Assembly (NCBI GenBank): GCA_934871445.1
Contig: CAKXBD010000004.1
Location: 1-40,943, forward strand
Reading direction: 5' to 3'
Source: an uncultured bacterium
GTDB taxonomy: Bacteria > Bacillota > Clostridia > Christensenellales > Borkfalkiaceae
Length of the DNA stretch: 40,943 bases
Shown: piece by piece, positions 16,183 to 23,981 of the stretch
Layout of the letters: every line of letters starts with the position of its first letter
How positions within the stretch are numbered: the first letter of the stretch is position 1
Program-made: the position numbers and the translations under genes
Notes under the pieces: model-generated
Seen by the model: the letters and a program-made list of their open reading frames with translations, nothing else
Database searches by the model: none
What the model was told of the DNA's origin: nothing

Positions 16183-16221
16183 AACTCAGGGGCCGTTCCT
16201 GTTAGGAACGGCCCCTGAGTT
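16183..16221. terminator. Bidirectional terminator between regulator and rlmD
   Basis: A perfect 18-bp inverted repeat (AACTCAGGGGCCGTTCCT with its complement) around a 3-base loop, placed between two convergent genes. Beyond the stem the plus-strand tail is TCATTCGCTTTATTTATTTT and the minus-strand tail is TTTTTATAAACC, so it can stop both. Confidence 0.95.
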
Positions 16222-16233
16222 CATTCGCTTTAT

Positions 16234-17655
16234 TTATTTTGCGGTCACTTTGGAAAGTTTTATCACGGTCTCTATATTTTTTGTTTGAGGGAACATATCG
16301 AAGGGCTGAACGGAATCTATCCGATAATATCCCGCTAATCCCTCGGAGGAAAAATCGGGATTTTTGACGAGCTTCCCCTCCTTTTCCGTCAAACTGCCCG
16401 TCAAAATCCCCACATCGCGAGCCAAAGTCGCGGGATTGCAGCTCACCACGACGATTTCGGGAATTTCGGCAGCCAAAATCGCCTTCAACACACTGCGCGC
16501 AATTCCCGCGCGGGGCGGGTCGAGCACGAGCCGAATCTCCTCGCCCTTTTCCCGTTCGAGAACGCCTTCCAGCTTTTCTTCCACGGGGCCGCAGATATTC
16601 GTCATATTTTTCAGTCCATTTTTCCGCATGAGTTCGTCCGCACAGCGGACTGCCTCCGCTTCCAGCTCGATACCGTAAACGCGCTTGCAGGCTTTCGCCA
16701 GAATCGCGGTCAGAAGCCCGCCGCCCGAATAGGCGTCCACAACGACTTCCCCACCCGTTCCGACGACAGACCGCAGTACGGCATCGTACAACTTCGAACG
16801 CACACCCGCATTCACCTGTAAAAAAGTCATGGGTCCCGCTTCATAGCGTATTCCCTGTTCTATCGCTTCAAAGAAGGCGGGGCCGTGAACGAGCGTAAAT
16901 TTTTCACCGAAAGCGACATTTGTATTCTTGTCGTTGATGTTCAGCCAAAATGAAAATTCCCTCAAAGCGGTAGATAAAAGCTCTACGAGGTAGGAAAGAT
17001 TAGGGAGCTTCTCCGTCGCGGAAACGAGCACGACGATAAATTTTCCTCCGATTTCCCGAACGACGATTCTCCGAATACTTCCTCCGCCCGTCTCCTCGTT
17101 ATAGCCCTTGACGGCGCACTCCTTCATATACCGATGCAGGAGCGCGATGATTTTTTCTGCCCAATCGGGATGAATGACACAGGAATCGACGGGAATAATT
17201 CTGTGGCTTCGTTCGGCATAAAAGCCCACGACGTTTTTTCCCTCTTTATCCACGCCGACGGGGAGCTGTAATTTATTGCGATAACCGTAAGGAAGCTCGC
17301 TCTTTACGGCGACGGGGACATCGACGGATAGTCCCGCGATTTTCCGCAAGGTGTCTTTGACGACGTTCGCCTTAAAGCGCAATTGTTCTTTATATTGAAG
17401 ATGTTGGAGCTGACACCCGCCGCAGCGCATAAAGACGGGACATTTTTCCCGAACGCGTTCCTCTGCGGGGGTGAGGACCTCCTCCACCTTGCCGTAGCCG
17501 ATTTTATCCTTAATTTTGAGGACACGGAAACGAATTTTTTCCCCGGGTAAACAATAAGGCACGAAAAAAGTAATTCCTTCGTGCCTGACAATTCCTTCGC
17601 CGTTACTTCCCAAGCCTTCCGTCACGGCACTTATGACTTGATTTTTTTCAAGCAT
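16234..17655 (-). CDS. rlmD: 23S rRNA (uracil-C5)-methyltransferase RlmD/RlmCD type
   Basis: 473 residues. N-terminal TRAM domain (about 5-60; GSNGEGIVRHEGITFFVPYC). A [4Fe-4S] site from Cys72, Cys78, Cys81 (CPVFMRCGGC) and Cys159 (VDSCVIHPDW). The methyltransferase domain has the SAM motif VVDAYSGGGLLTAILAKACK, motif LVLDPPRAG, and the catalytic cysteine in VVVSCNPATLARD. It makes 5-methyluridine in 23S rRNA; in Bacillus one such enzyme methylates two positions (RlmCD), so the exact target base is open. Length and motifs are normal. It is the last gene of the DUF5685 / J-domain / membrane protein / rlmD series, 30 bases after the membrane protein. Confidence 0.95.
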   Translation of the reverse strand: MLEKNQVISAVTEGLGSNGEGIVRHEGITFFVPYCLPGEKIRFRVLKIKDKIGYGKVEEVLTPAEERVREKCPVFMRCGGCQLQHLQYKEQLRFKANVVKDTLRKIAGLSVDVPVAVKSELPYGYRNKLQLPVGVDKEGKNVVGFYAERSHRIIPVDSCVIHPDWAEKIIALLHRYMKECAVKGYNEETGGGSIRRIVVREIGGKFIVVLVSATEKLPNLSYLVELLSTALREFSFWLNINDKNTNVAFGEKFTLVHGPAFFEAIEQGIRYEAGPMTFLQVNAGVRSKLYDAVLRSVVGTGGEVVVDAYSGGGLLTAILAKACKRVYGIELEAEAVRCADELMRKNGLKNMTNICGPVEEKLEGVLEREKGEEIRLVLDPPRAGIARSVLKAILAAEIPEIVVVSCNPATLARDVGILTGSLTEKEGKLVKNPDFSSEGLAGYYRIDSVQPFDMFPQTKNIETVIKLSKVTAK

Positions 17656-17685
17656 CGTTCCTTCTTCCTACCTCCCTTCGAGAGA

Positions 17686-18210
17686 TTATTTCCGAATGAT
17701 CTGATTGATAATCCGATTTGCGGAAATCTGGCATTTGAACAGCACGTAATCGTAAAAGACGAAGAACGCCGTACCGCCGATCAGGATAACGGGAATGATG
17801 TATTTGTCGAGAAATTCTATCCCCAGATTCATGTCGAGCGTGAACCGCCATACGACGTACATCGCCGCATCGAACCAAACCGCTTTGACGGCGAGCGCAA
17901 TCCAGCGGTTGATTTTGAATTTCAGCTGCAAAGCGTTTACTAACGGATGCAGACCGAAAAACACGAGGAACGGAAGCGTATCGAAAATATTGAATCCGTT
18001 GAACATGAGGGCCAAAATTCCGGCGCCGATAAATGCCAGCACATCTCCCCAATAGCAATTCTTCGAAAGAGGAATCATCAGCGCGAAGCATGCCAAAAGA
18101 TAGCCCGTAAAGAGCAACGGCGTATACAGCGTCCCGACGGTCAGGGCGATCGCGGCAATCGCGCAGGAGATCGCGGAGAGCGCTATTTCATAGGCGGAAA
18201 TTTTTTTCAT
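17686..18210 (-). CDS. Small hydrophobic membrane protein, ECF S-component-like
   Basis: 174 residues with five or six membrane helices: AISCAIAAIALTVGTLYTPL, FTGYLLACFALMIPL, WGDVLAFIGAGILALMF, TLPFLVFFGLHPLVN, WIALAVKAVWFDAAMYVVW, YIIPVILIGGTAFFVFYD. The size, the opening (KKISAYEIALSAISCAIAAI) and the helix count recall energy-coupling-factor substrate-binding subunits, but no vitamin-specific motif is seen and no T or A component lies nearby. I do not assign a substrate. The ribosome site (AAGGGA) is distant from ATG 18210. It sits between the J-domain gene and rlmD in an apparent operon. Confidence 0.7.
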   Translation of the reverse strand: MKKISAYEIALSAISCAIAAIALTVGTLYTPLLFTGYLLACFALMIPLSKNCYWGDVLAFIGAGILALMFNGFNIFDTLPFLVFFGLHPLVNALQLKFKINRWIALAVKAVWFDAAMYVVWRFTLDMNLGIEFLDKYIIPVILIGGTAFFVFYDYVLFKCQISANRIINQIIRK

Positions 18211-18228
18211 TCGCGGAAAAATCGTCCC

Positions 18229-18855
18229 TTACCTGCACCCGCAGCAAAGGCTGAACAGGCAATCCACGCAAAGATAGGTATAGCAGCAGGAGATGCAGTT
18301 GGAACAGACGTTGCCGCCCATCTGATCGGCGTCGGGATTGTTCACCGGCGCGCCGTTTCCGCCCGCGTAAGGATCGGCAGCCTGTGCGGACTGCCGCGCA
18401 TAATCGTTCTTCGCGTTGAGCTTTCCGTACGCTTCCTGATATTTCTTGTTTCCGGGGTCCATCTGCATCGCGATTTCGAGCTGTTTCTTGCTCTCATTGG
18501 ACCAATTCTTCTTATAAAACACTACGGCTTGAAGATAATGCCACTCCGCGCCCCTTTCGTTGAAATCGTCCAGACGGGACTGCGCTTCCGCAAGCTTATC
18601 GCCCTTCAAAAGTTCTGCAATCTCCTGATAAACGTCCTTTCCGTCTGTATTTTTCGAGCGCTCCCTTCTCTCCGCCATAATTTCCGTATAGGCGGCATCC
18701 AGCTTGTTCAGCATGCGCGCGGCTTCGTTTCCCGCTTCCCCGTCTAACCAACGGTCTTCGTTATACTTCTTTTTCAGTTCCGCATAGCGCTCTTTGATCT
18801 CTTCGTCTGTCGCATCCTCGTTCAAGCCGAGAAGGTCGTAATATTCCCTGTTCAT
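18229..18855 (-). CDS. J-domain protein without HPD, with Cys-rich tail
   Basis: 208 residues. Residues 1-65 are a J domain (REYYDLLGLNEDATDEEIKE through RMLNKLDAAYTEIM), but the loop that should read HPD reads NED (KKYNEDRW), so it should not stimulate DnaK in the usual way. Residues about 75-140 look like TPR-type helices (LLKGDKLAEAQSRLDDFNER; YLQAVVFYKKNWSNES). After a Gly/Asn linker the last 30 residues hold eight cysteines (CSNCISCCYTYLCVDCLFSL, then CCGC), hydrophobic in part, suggesting metal binding or membrane contact. The neighbour DUF5685 protein is also Cys-motif-bearing, and the two may act together (inference). The ribosome site GGAG is 14-15 bases from ATG 18855, longer than normal. 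Confidence 0.82.
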   Translation of the reverse strand: MNREYYDLLGLNEDATDEEIKERYAELKKKYNEDRWLDGEAGNEAARMLNKLDAAYTEIMAERRERSKNTDGKDVYQEIAELLKGDKLAEAQSRLDDFNERGAEWHYLQAVVFYKKNWSNESKKQLEIAMQMDPGNKKYQEAYGKLNAKNDYARQSAQAADPYAGGNGAPVNNPDADQMGGNVCSNCISCCYTYLCVDCLFSLCCGCR

Positions 18856-18879
18856 TTCTAAAAAAAATTTCTCCTTTCC

Positions 18880-18905
18880 TTTTTCCGCCTATTTTTGCGG
18901 AAAAA
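18880..18905 (-). promoter_or_regulatory. Hairpin between DUF5685 and J-domain genes
   Basis: TTTTTCCGC and GCGGAAAAA form a perfect 9-bp stem around an 8-base loop, just upstream of the J-domain ribosome site. There is no T tail on the minus strand, so it looks like an mRNA stability or translation-spacing element rather than a terminator. Confidence 0.45.
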
Positions 18906-18919
18906 CGCTTGTTGCCTTT

Positions 18920-19813
18920 TTATTTCTTCTCCGAAGCGGTTTCCTTCGGCGGAGCGTCCTTACAACTCTTGCACGCCGTTCCCGTCATAATCCGCTTTGT
19001 CTCCGCAGGAAGTCCCCGCAATAATATATTATCCGACAAATCGCGATTAAAATGAAATTTTATCTTTGACAAATTTTCCCTGATGTCGAAAAACAGCGAA
19101 TGGAACACATATTCCACTTCCTCTTTATGCCGCTTCAAAAGCTCGCATTTGTCTTCACAGCCGAACGCCAGAACAAAGGGATTATACGCCCCCTTTTTCT
19201 TGTCCTTGTCGTAGTCGTCCAGCGCATCGATGAGATAAATCCATTTGCCGATCGCATAAAAGAGATTGTGCGTAAAAGACGTGCGCGCTTCTTTCAAAAT
19301 ATAATCGCTGAATTCCGCCATCATGTTCGCGGAAGCGTCCGCCGCGCGGTCGAGACTGTCCGTCTTTGACTTTTCCGTCTTTTCCTGCTCCGCAAGGTTA
19401 TCTCGGACAATGCGCTCGATTTCGGGATAATCCCTGACCACGCGCTTATGTCCCCCCACGAACCAAAGGCGCTTGCCCCGCCCCCTGTCTCCGTCCTTGA
19501 TGTCGTCCGTATATTTATAATACACGAGGGCGGTATTCAGAGCCCCGAGCTTTTTCGTCATATCGTCCACGCAGGCCATGGGCTTGGAACGCAGGACATG
19601 CGTCAGACAATGCTGTTTTTCTATCGTGACGTCCACCCCCGCAATATTGTGAAGAATGACCGAAAGAAAAGTGACGTCGTAAGTGAGCCCCATTCTCGCA
19701 CATTGGCCGCAGGAAGCGGATATTCCCTTGCATACGCCGCAATACATCGCTTTATACAGCATTTGGTCCTTAATATATAGATATGGCGTATCCGTACGAA
19801 TATAACCGAACAT
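18920..19813 (-). CDS. DUF5685 family protein
   Basis: 297 residues, recognised as DUF5685 by the opening MFGYIRTDTPYLYIKDQMLY followed by CGVCKGISASCGQCARMGLT and the conserved HCLTHVLRSKPMAC segment. Cysteine pairs near residues 25-42 (CGVCK, CGQC) and near the C terminus (GTACKSCKD) suggest metal binding. A helical middle contains ANMMAEFSDYILKEARTSF and AIGKWIYLIDALDDYDKDKK, with acidic residues typical of the family. Function unknown. It is the first gene of the operon leading to rlmD, behind a promoter at 19956-19984 and a structured leader of about 135 bases. The GGAGG site is only 3 bases from the ATG, an unusually short spacing. Confidence 0.82.
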   Translation of the reverse strand: MFGYIRTDTPYLYIKDQMLYKAMYCGVCKGISASCGQCARMGLTYDVTFLSVILHNIAGVDVTIEKQHCLTHVLRSKPMACVDDMTKKLGALNTALVYYKYTDDIKDGDRGRGKRLWFVGGHKRVVRDYPEIERIVRDNLAEQEKTEKSKTDSLDRAADASANMMAEFSDYILKEARTSFTHNLFYAIGKWIYLIDALDDYDKDKKKGAYNPFVLAFGCEDKCELLKRHKEEVEYVFHSLFFDIRENLSKIKFHFNRDLSDNILLRGLPAETKRIMTGTACKSCKDAPPKETASEKK

Positions 19814-20168
19814 ATCCCTCCGCGCGCTTCAAATCCTTTGGCAATCGTAGACTCCCGCGCTTTTACATTTTCGCTTCCGTCATACATAGCAAAGCTATGT
19901 GCAACAAGGCGCGGAAATACTTGTAAATGCTTTGCACTTCCGTATTTCTGCTTCTATTATAACACGACTTTGTTCAAAAAGCAAACCCAAAAAGCACACT
20001 TCACAATAAATAACGGAATTTATCACACGTTTAACAAACTGAATATCGGTTTTCTTCCGCAACCGTTACTCTCCTTCCGTAAAAAACAATAATTAATCGC
20101 TTTTACCGATCAAATTTCTGTTCCCCGTGAAACGAAAACTTTTTTCCGTATCGAAAAGGCGGAAAAGA
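19814..20168 (-). promoter_or_regulatory. Structured leader, promoter and gap upstream of the DUF5685 gene
   Basis: This 355-base gap holds a minus-strand promoter (-35 TTGCTT 19984-19979, 17 bases, -10 TATAAT 19961-19956). The predicted leader, about 19949-19814, contains two hairpins: GAAATAC with GTATTTC enclosing a smaller GTGC/GCAT stem, and ACATAGC-AAA-GCTATGT. A small out-of-frame ORF starts inside the second hairpin (ATG 19887) and runs across the DUF5685 start; it has no ribosome site. Beyond the promoter lie AT-rich sequence, a parS-like 16-mer (20119-20134) and a weak hairpin (TTTTCCG/CGGAAAA, 20140-20170) after thrC. No further gene is visible. Confidence 0.6.
20119..20134 (+). 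other. parS-like 16-mer
   Basis: TGTTCCCCGTGAAACG matches the Bacillus parS consensus TGTTCCACGTGAAACA at 14 of 16 positions. The mismatches are the seventh base (A to C), inside the central CACGTG, and the last base. It lies between genes. The site may be chance or a degenerate ParB site. Confidence 0.3.
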
Positions 20169-21692
20169 TCAGTTTTTGGGCGCCGACGGGACGGGAGTCA
20201 CCTCTCCTCCGACGAATTTAAGAATTTCCGAGCCCAATTTTTTCTCGTCGGCGGCAATCGTCTGTTTGAAGCGGACAGGCTTATATCGCAAATCCAAGAG
20301 ACATTTAGGCGGCTTCATGGCGGTCAGCAGATTGAGTCTTTTTATCCCCTTGAAGCTGTCCTTGACATCGTTTCCCGACAGTGCATACAGGACATCCTGC
20401 GGAAATTTATAAGGATTTGCCGTCGAGAGCACGACGATCGGCGTCTCGTCCTTTTTATCCCGCTTTTCGCGGAAGAACATCGCGGCGTGCATCGCCACGC
20501 CCGTATGAGTGTCCATGGGATAGCCGTATTCCTCAAAAATTTCGTACATCGCCTCTACGGTGTCGTCCTCGCTCGCATACGCGGCGAAAAAGTCCTCCGC
20601 GAGAATTTCTTTTTCCGCTCCGGAAATTTCATAAGTACCTTTTTCCGCCAAATTCTTCATGCGCGACGCCGTCAATTCCGAATTCCGTCCGCAAACCTCG
20701 AACAACAGCCTTTCGAGATTGGAGGAAACGAGAATATCCATAGACGGCGACATCGTGCGATAGAAGGGGCGCTTCGCGTCATAGACGCCCTTGGAGAAAA
20801 ACTCCGTCAAAACACGGTTACGATTGGAAGCACAAATCAGCTTGCGCACGGGCAGTCCCATTTTCTTCGCATACCAACCCGCGAGAATATCCCCGAAATT
20901 TCCCGTGGGAACGGCAAAATCCACTTCCGTGCCCGGTTCGATTTGTTCGGAGGAAAGCAGGTCGGCATACGCCGAAAAATAATAGGCGATCTGCGGCACC
21001 AGCCGCCCGAAATTGATGGAATTCGCGCTGGACAAAAGGACGTTCTTTGCCCTTAACGCCGCGTTGAATTCCTCGGACGCAAACAGCTTTTTCACGGCGC
21101 GCTGACAATCGTCGAAATTGCCCTTGACGCCCGCGACGAATACGTTCCCGCCGTCCTGCGTGCACATCTGCAATCTCTGCATCTTGGACACGCCCTCGTC
21201 GGGATACAGTACCGCTGCCTTTGTCCCCGTCACATCTCGGAACCCTTCGAGCGCCGCTTTGCCCGTATCGCCGCTCGTCGCCGCCAAAATGAGCACTTCC
21301 CCTTTCGTGTCGGTGAGCTCTAAGCTCTTTTTGAGGAGCAGGGGCAGAAGCGTGAGCGCCATATCCTTGAACGCACAAGTCGGGCCGTGGAAAAGTTCGA
21401 GGATATAGAGTCCCTGATCGATTCTGACAAGCGGAGCGGGGTCGCCCTCGAAAGAAGAATACGCCTTGGTGCAGGCGTCTTTGAGAAAGTCCTCGCCGAA
21501 CTCTCCGAGATATTTTCCGATGATGAAAGCGGCGCGTTCGGGATAGCTCATTTCGGTGAGCTTTCCGATTTCTTCGGGCGAAACGGCGGGGAAAGTTTCG
21601 GGAACGAACAAGCCCCCGTCCTTTGCGAGCCCCTGCACGATCGCCTGCGCGCCCGTCACTTTTTCATTTCCTCGTGTGCTGATAAAATACAT
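20169..21692 (-). CDS. thrC: Threonine synthase
   Basis: 507 residues, full length for the fungal/E. coli-like class of threonine synthase. The start MYFISTRGNEKVTGAQAIVQ is diagnostic. The PLP lysine is K109 in HGPTCAFKDMALTLL. Further landmarks: LAATSGDTGKAALEGFRD (phosphate-binding), VAVKGNFDDCQRAVK in slightly varied form (VAGVKGNFDDCQRAVKKLF), ANSINFGRLVPQIAYYFSAY, and FAVPTGNFGDILAGWYAKKM. It converts O-phosphohomoserine to threonine in the cytoplasm. A GAGAGG ribosome site precedes ATG 21692. The gene stands alone between terminator-like elements; homoserine pathway partners are not in the window. No strong promoter is visible in the short gap upstream, so partial read-through is possible. 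Confidence 0.97.
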   Translation of the reverse strand: MYFISTRGNEKVTGAQAIVQGLAKDGGLFVPETFPAVSPEEIGKLTEMSYPERAAFIIGKYLGEFGEDFLKDACTKAYSSFEGDPAPLVRIDQGLYILELFHGPTCAFKDMALTLLPLLLKKSLELTDTKGEVLILAATSGDTGKAALEGFRDVTGTKAAVLYPDEGVSKMQRLQMCTQDGGNVFVAGVKGNFDDCQRAVKKLFASEEFNAALRAKNVLLSSANSINFGRLVPQIAYYFSAYADLLSSEQIEPGTEVDFAVPTGNFGDILAGWYAKKMGLPVRKLICASNRNRVLTEFFSKGVYDAKRPFYRTMSPSMDILVSSNLERLLFEVCGRNSELTASRMKNLAEKGTYEISGAEKEILAEDFFAAYASEDDTVEAMYEIFEEYGYPMDTHTGVAMHAAMFFREKRDKKDETPIVVLSTANPYKFPQDVLYALSGNDVKDSFKGIKRLNLLTAMKPPKCLLDLRYKPVRFKQTIAADEKKLGSEILKFVGGEVTPVPSAPKN

Positions 21693-21733
21693 AACGTTTA
21701 CCTCTCGTCTTGTGTCGTTTTTGCCCCGCGGAA

Positions 21734-21763
21734 TAAAAAACCGGACGGAAAGAACCGCCCGGT
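21734..21763 (-). terminator. Terminator after the small P-loop gene
   Basis: Minus strand: ACCGGGCGG and CCGTCCGGT form a 9-bp stem with one G-T pair and loop TTCTTT, followed by a run of T. It lies between the P-loop gene and thrC. Confidence 0.85.
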
Positions 21764-21811
21764 ATCCGGATCGTTAAAACTCTTTCCCGAAAAATTCCCT
21801 ACGGGAAGGCA

Positions 21812-22219
21812 TTAAAGATATTTCTGTACGAAATCGGGAAGTTCTTCCTTTGCCGCGGAAATGGAAACGGTGATGGTGAGCGAATTTTCCGCCGCGACCT
21901 TATCGAGCATATAGAAGAATGCGGCGAGCTCATTTACGGGTTTGCCGGCAATGCGCATCACGCCGTCGATGTATACGTACTCGTTGTCGTGATTGCCCGC
22001 GATAACGCCCTTGATGAAGCCGCACAGCGCCGCTTCTCCCGCCACGTCGAAATCGGTGACGTCGATAAAACGAACGTCGCGCGCGAGGTCGTACATGCCG
22101 CGCTTCGTATCCGTGATGAATATAAGATGTCCCTTGGCAGTGGCGACCGCCGCGTTCGCCGCGTCGATCATCTGTTTGGTTTTTCCCGTGCCTTTCGCGC
22201 CGTAAATTACTTTGATCAT
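21812..22219 (-). CDS. Small P-loop ATPase-like protein
   Basis: 135 residues with a Walker A loop at the very start (YGAKGTGKTKQMIDAANAAV; GAKGTGKT at about residues 7-14) and a Walker B-like strand VYIDGV near residue 84. Between them IFITDTKRGMYDLARDVRFI suggests a RecA-like or thymidine-kinase-like nucleotide fold, but it is too short for a full motor ATPase. I have seen such short proteins annotated loosely as PilT-like; I would not adopt that name. Function unknown. It has a strong GGGAGGAT site and its own promoter (22286-22314) and terminator, so it is a single-gene unit. Confidence 0.75.
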   Translation of the reverse strand: MIKVIYGAKGTGKTKQMIDAANAAVATAKGHLIFITDTKRGMYDLARDVRFIDVTDFDVAGEAALCGFIKGVIAGNHDNEYVYIDGVMRIAGKPVNELAAFFYMLDKVAAENSLTITVSISAAKEELPDFVQKYL

Positions 22220-22285
22220 ATAAAAATCCTCCCGAATTTTTTTGACGATAAAATATTTTTTTCCGAAGATTATTCGGTTTACTAT

Positions 22286-22314
22286 ATTCTATCAAGTTTT
22301 CGTGTTAATTTCAA
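22286..22314 (-). promoter_or_regulatory. Promoter of the small P-loop gene
   Basis: Minus strand: -35 TTGAAA (22314-22309), 17-base spacer, -10 TAGAAT (22291-22286); about 65 bases to the start codon. Confidence 0.65.
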
Positions 22315-22412
22315 GACCTTTTGAGAAAATTTTTTGCTTTTTCGGAAAAATTTTTTTTCGTACGGAAATTATCCTTTGAATTATTTCCTTTTTCTGCGTT
22401 TTTATTCACTTT

Positions 22413-23612
22413 TTAGTTAAGTGAAGCGACAAAACGTCCGATTCGTTTAATCCCTTCTTCGATGTCCTCTTCGGAAAGGGAATAGGAAAGCCTCACGCAG
22501 TCGTCCGCACCGAAGGAAATTCCCGGCACCACTGCGACCTTCTCCGCGTCCAAAAGCGCGTCGGAGAAAGAAATCGAACCGTCTATTTTTTTACCTTTAT
22601 ACGACTTCCCGTACGTACCGTTCACGACCAGCATCACGTAGAATGCTCCGTCCGGTTCCACGGCGGAAACGCCGTCCGTCTCCTCGATGAGGCGGAGCAT
22701 CTTTTCCCGTCTCGAAGCGAATACTTCCACCATTTTCTGAACTTCGCTCTCGGGGGATGCGAGCGCCTCTATCGCCGCATATTGCGAAATCGAACAGGCA
22801 TTGGAGGTCGCGTGGCTCTGAAAGGAATCGATCGCCTTTGCGACGTCCTTCGGCGCGGCGAGGTAACCGACGCGCCAGCCCGTCATGGCGTACGTCTTGG
22901 AAACGCCGTTGACGGTAATCGTCAAATCCTTCATCTTCTCGGAACAAGCCGCAATAGAGAAGGGCTTCACGCCGTTATAGCAGAGCTTTTCGTAAATCTC
23001 GTCGGAAAGGACGAAGATTTCCGCCTCCTCGCAGACCTTTGCGATCGCGCGCACCTCCTCTTCCGTATACACCGCGCCCGTGGGATTGGACGGGGAATTG
23101 AAGATGAGCATTTTCGTTTTAGGCGTAATCGCGGCTTTGAGCTCTTCGGGGGTAAACTTAAACTTCTCCTCTTTCTTGCACTGTATGTATACGGGCACGC
23201 CGCCGCAGACCTTTACCACTTCGGGATAGGTCAGCCAATAGGGCGCGGGAATGATGACCTCGTCGCCCTCCTCCAAAATTGCAAAACAGGCGTTAAAAAT
23301 GGAATGCTTTGCGCCGTCCGAAACAATGATTTGGGAGGGCTCGTAAGAAAGGCCGTTATCTTTGAGAAATTTGTCGCAGACTGCCTTTCTCAAAGGCGCG
23401 AGCCCTGAAGAGGGGGTATACTTCGTATAGCCCTTGTCGAGCGCGGCCTTCGCCGCGTCGATGATGTGACCGGGGGTGTTGAAATCGGGCTCTCCCACGC
23501 CGAACGAAACGACGGGTTCGCCCGCCGCCTTCATCGCCTTCGCCTTCGCCGTAATGGCCAAGGTCAGCGACGGGGAAATGGCGGACATTCTCGATGCGAT
23601 TCTTTTGTTCAT
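22413..23612 (-). CDS. PLP-dependent aminotransferase, aspartate aminotransferase type
   Basis: 399 residues, class I/II fold, subgroup I-beta (Bacillus AspB-like). Motifs: VSFGVGEPDFNTPGHI near residue 35, YTPSSGLAPLRKAV near 65, FNSPSNPTGAVYTEEEV around N176, SDEIYEKL with D204 and Y207, and the PLP lysine K239 in VNGVSKTYAMTGWRVGYL, with R247 for the cofactor phosphate. The C-terminal Arg that binds the substrate carboxylate is in CVRLSYSLSEED. It most likely swaps the amino group between aspartate and 2-oxoglutarate, but some relatives prefer other donors. ATG 23612 has GGAG 12 bases upstream. Single-gene unit. Confidence 0.93.
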   Translation of the reverse strand: MNKRIASRMSAISPSLTLAITAKAKAMKAAGEPVVSFGVGEPDFNTPGHIIDAAKAALDKGYTKYTPSSGLAPLRKAVCDKFLKDNGLSYEPSQIIVSDGAKHSIFNACFAILEEGDEVIIPAPYWLTYPEVVKVCGGVPVYIQCKKEEKFKFTPEELKAAITPKTKMLIFNSPSNPTGAVYTEEEVRAIAKVCEEAEIFVLSDEIYEKLCYNGVKPFSIAACSEKMKDLTITVNGVSKTYAMTGWRVGYLAAPKDVAKAIDSFQSHATSNACSISQYAAIEALASPESEVQKMVEVFASRREKMLRLIEETDGVSAVEPDGAFYVMLVVNGTYGKSYKGKKIDGSISFSDALLDAEKVAVVPGISFGADDCVRLSYSLSEEDIEEGIKRIGRFVASLN

Positions 23613-23971
23613 GACTATATATTCTCCGATAAAAAATTGTTTTTTCGATTTTAACGGGCCATAATATTCTTTTTTTCTATTTTACTCGTTTTCGGCAAAA
23701 AAATCAACCTATCGCGCGCCTCGGAAAAGAAATTTTTGTTTTTGCGAGAATTTTTCGCTTTTTTGCACGCTTTTTCCTTTCTCTTATTAAAAGTTTCCTG
23801 TCTTCTTCCGTTTTCGTGCATCTTGCCCTTTCGGCGACGGGACTTTTCCCCTATTTGCGGCCCCTCGTCCTCTCGACGGCTTTTTTGCGTTTCTTCTTAT
23901 GCCGTCCCTTTCTTTTCTCAATTTGCCCCCTTGTTTCCCTCCCGCCTTTCGGACGCAAAAAAACGCGGAGT
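23613..23971. other. Intergenic region between prfA and the aminotransferase gene
   Basis: 359 bases without a credible gene. Near 23613-23700 it must hold the aminotransferase promoter, though no strong -35/-10 pair stands out. From about 23730 to 23955 the plus strand is markedly pyrimidine-rich, that is, the minus strand is purine-rich. The prfA terminator occupies the right end. Confidence 0.6.
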
Positions 23972-23981
23972 TTATTCCGCG
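23957..23981 (-). terminator. prfA terminator overlapping the stop codon
   Basis: Minus strand: CGCGGA-ATAAAC-TCCGCG followed by seven T. The prfA stop TAA (23974-23972) lies in the loop, so the end of the coding region and the terminator overlap. Confidence 0.85.

Noticed and set aside
20127..21056. 309-codon plus-strand ORF opposite thrC
   Set aside because: Arginine/histidine/phenylalanine-rich composition typical of antisense frames; thrC is certain.
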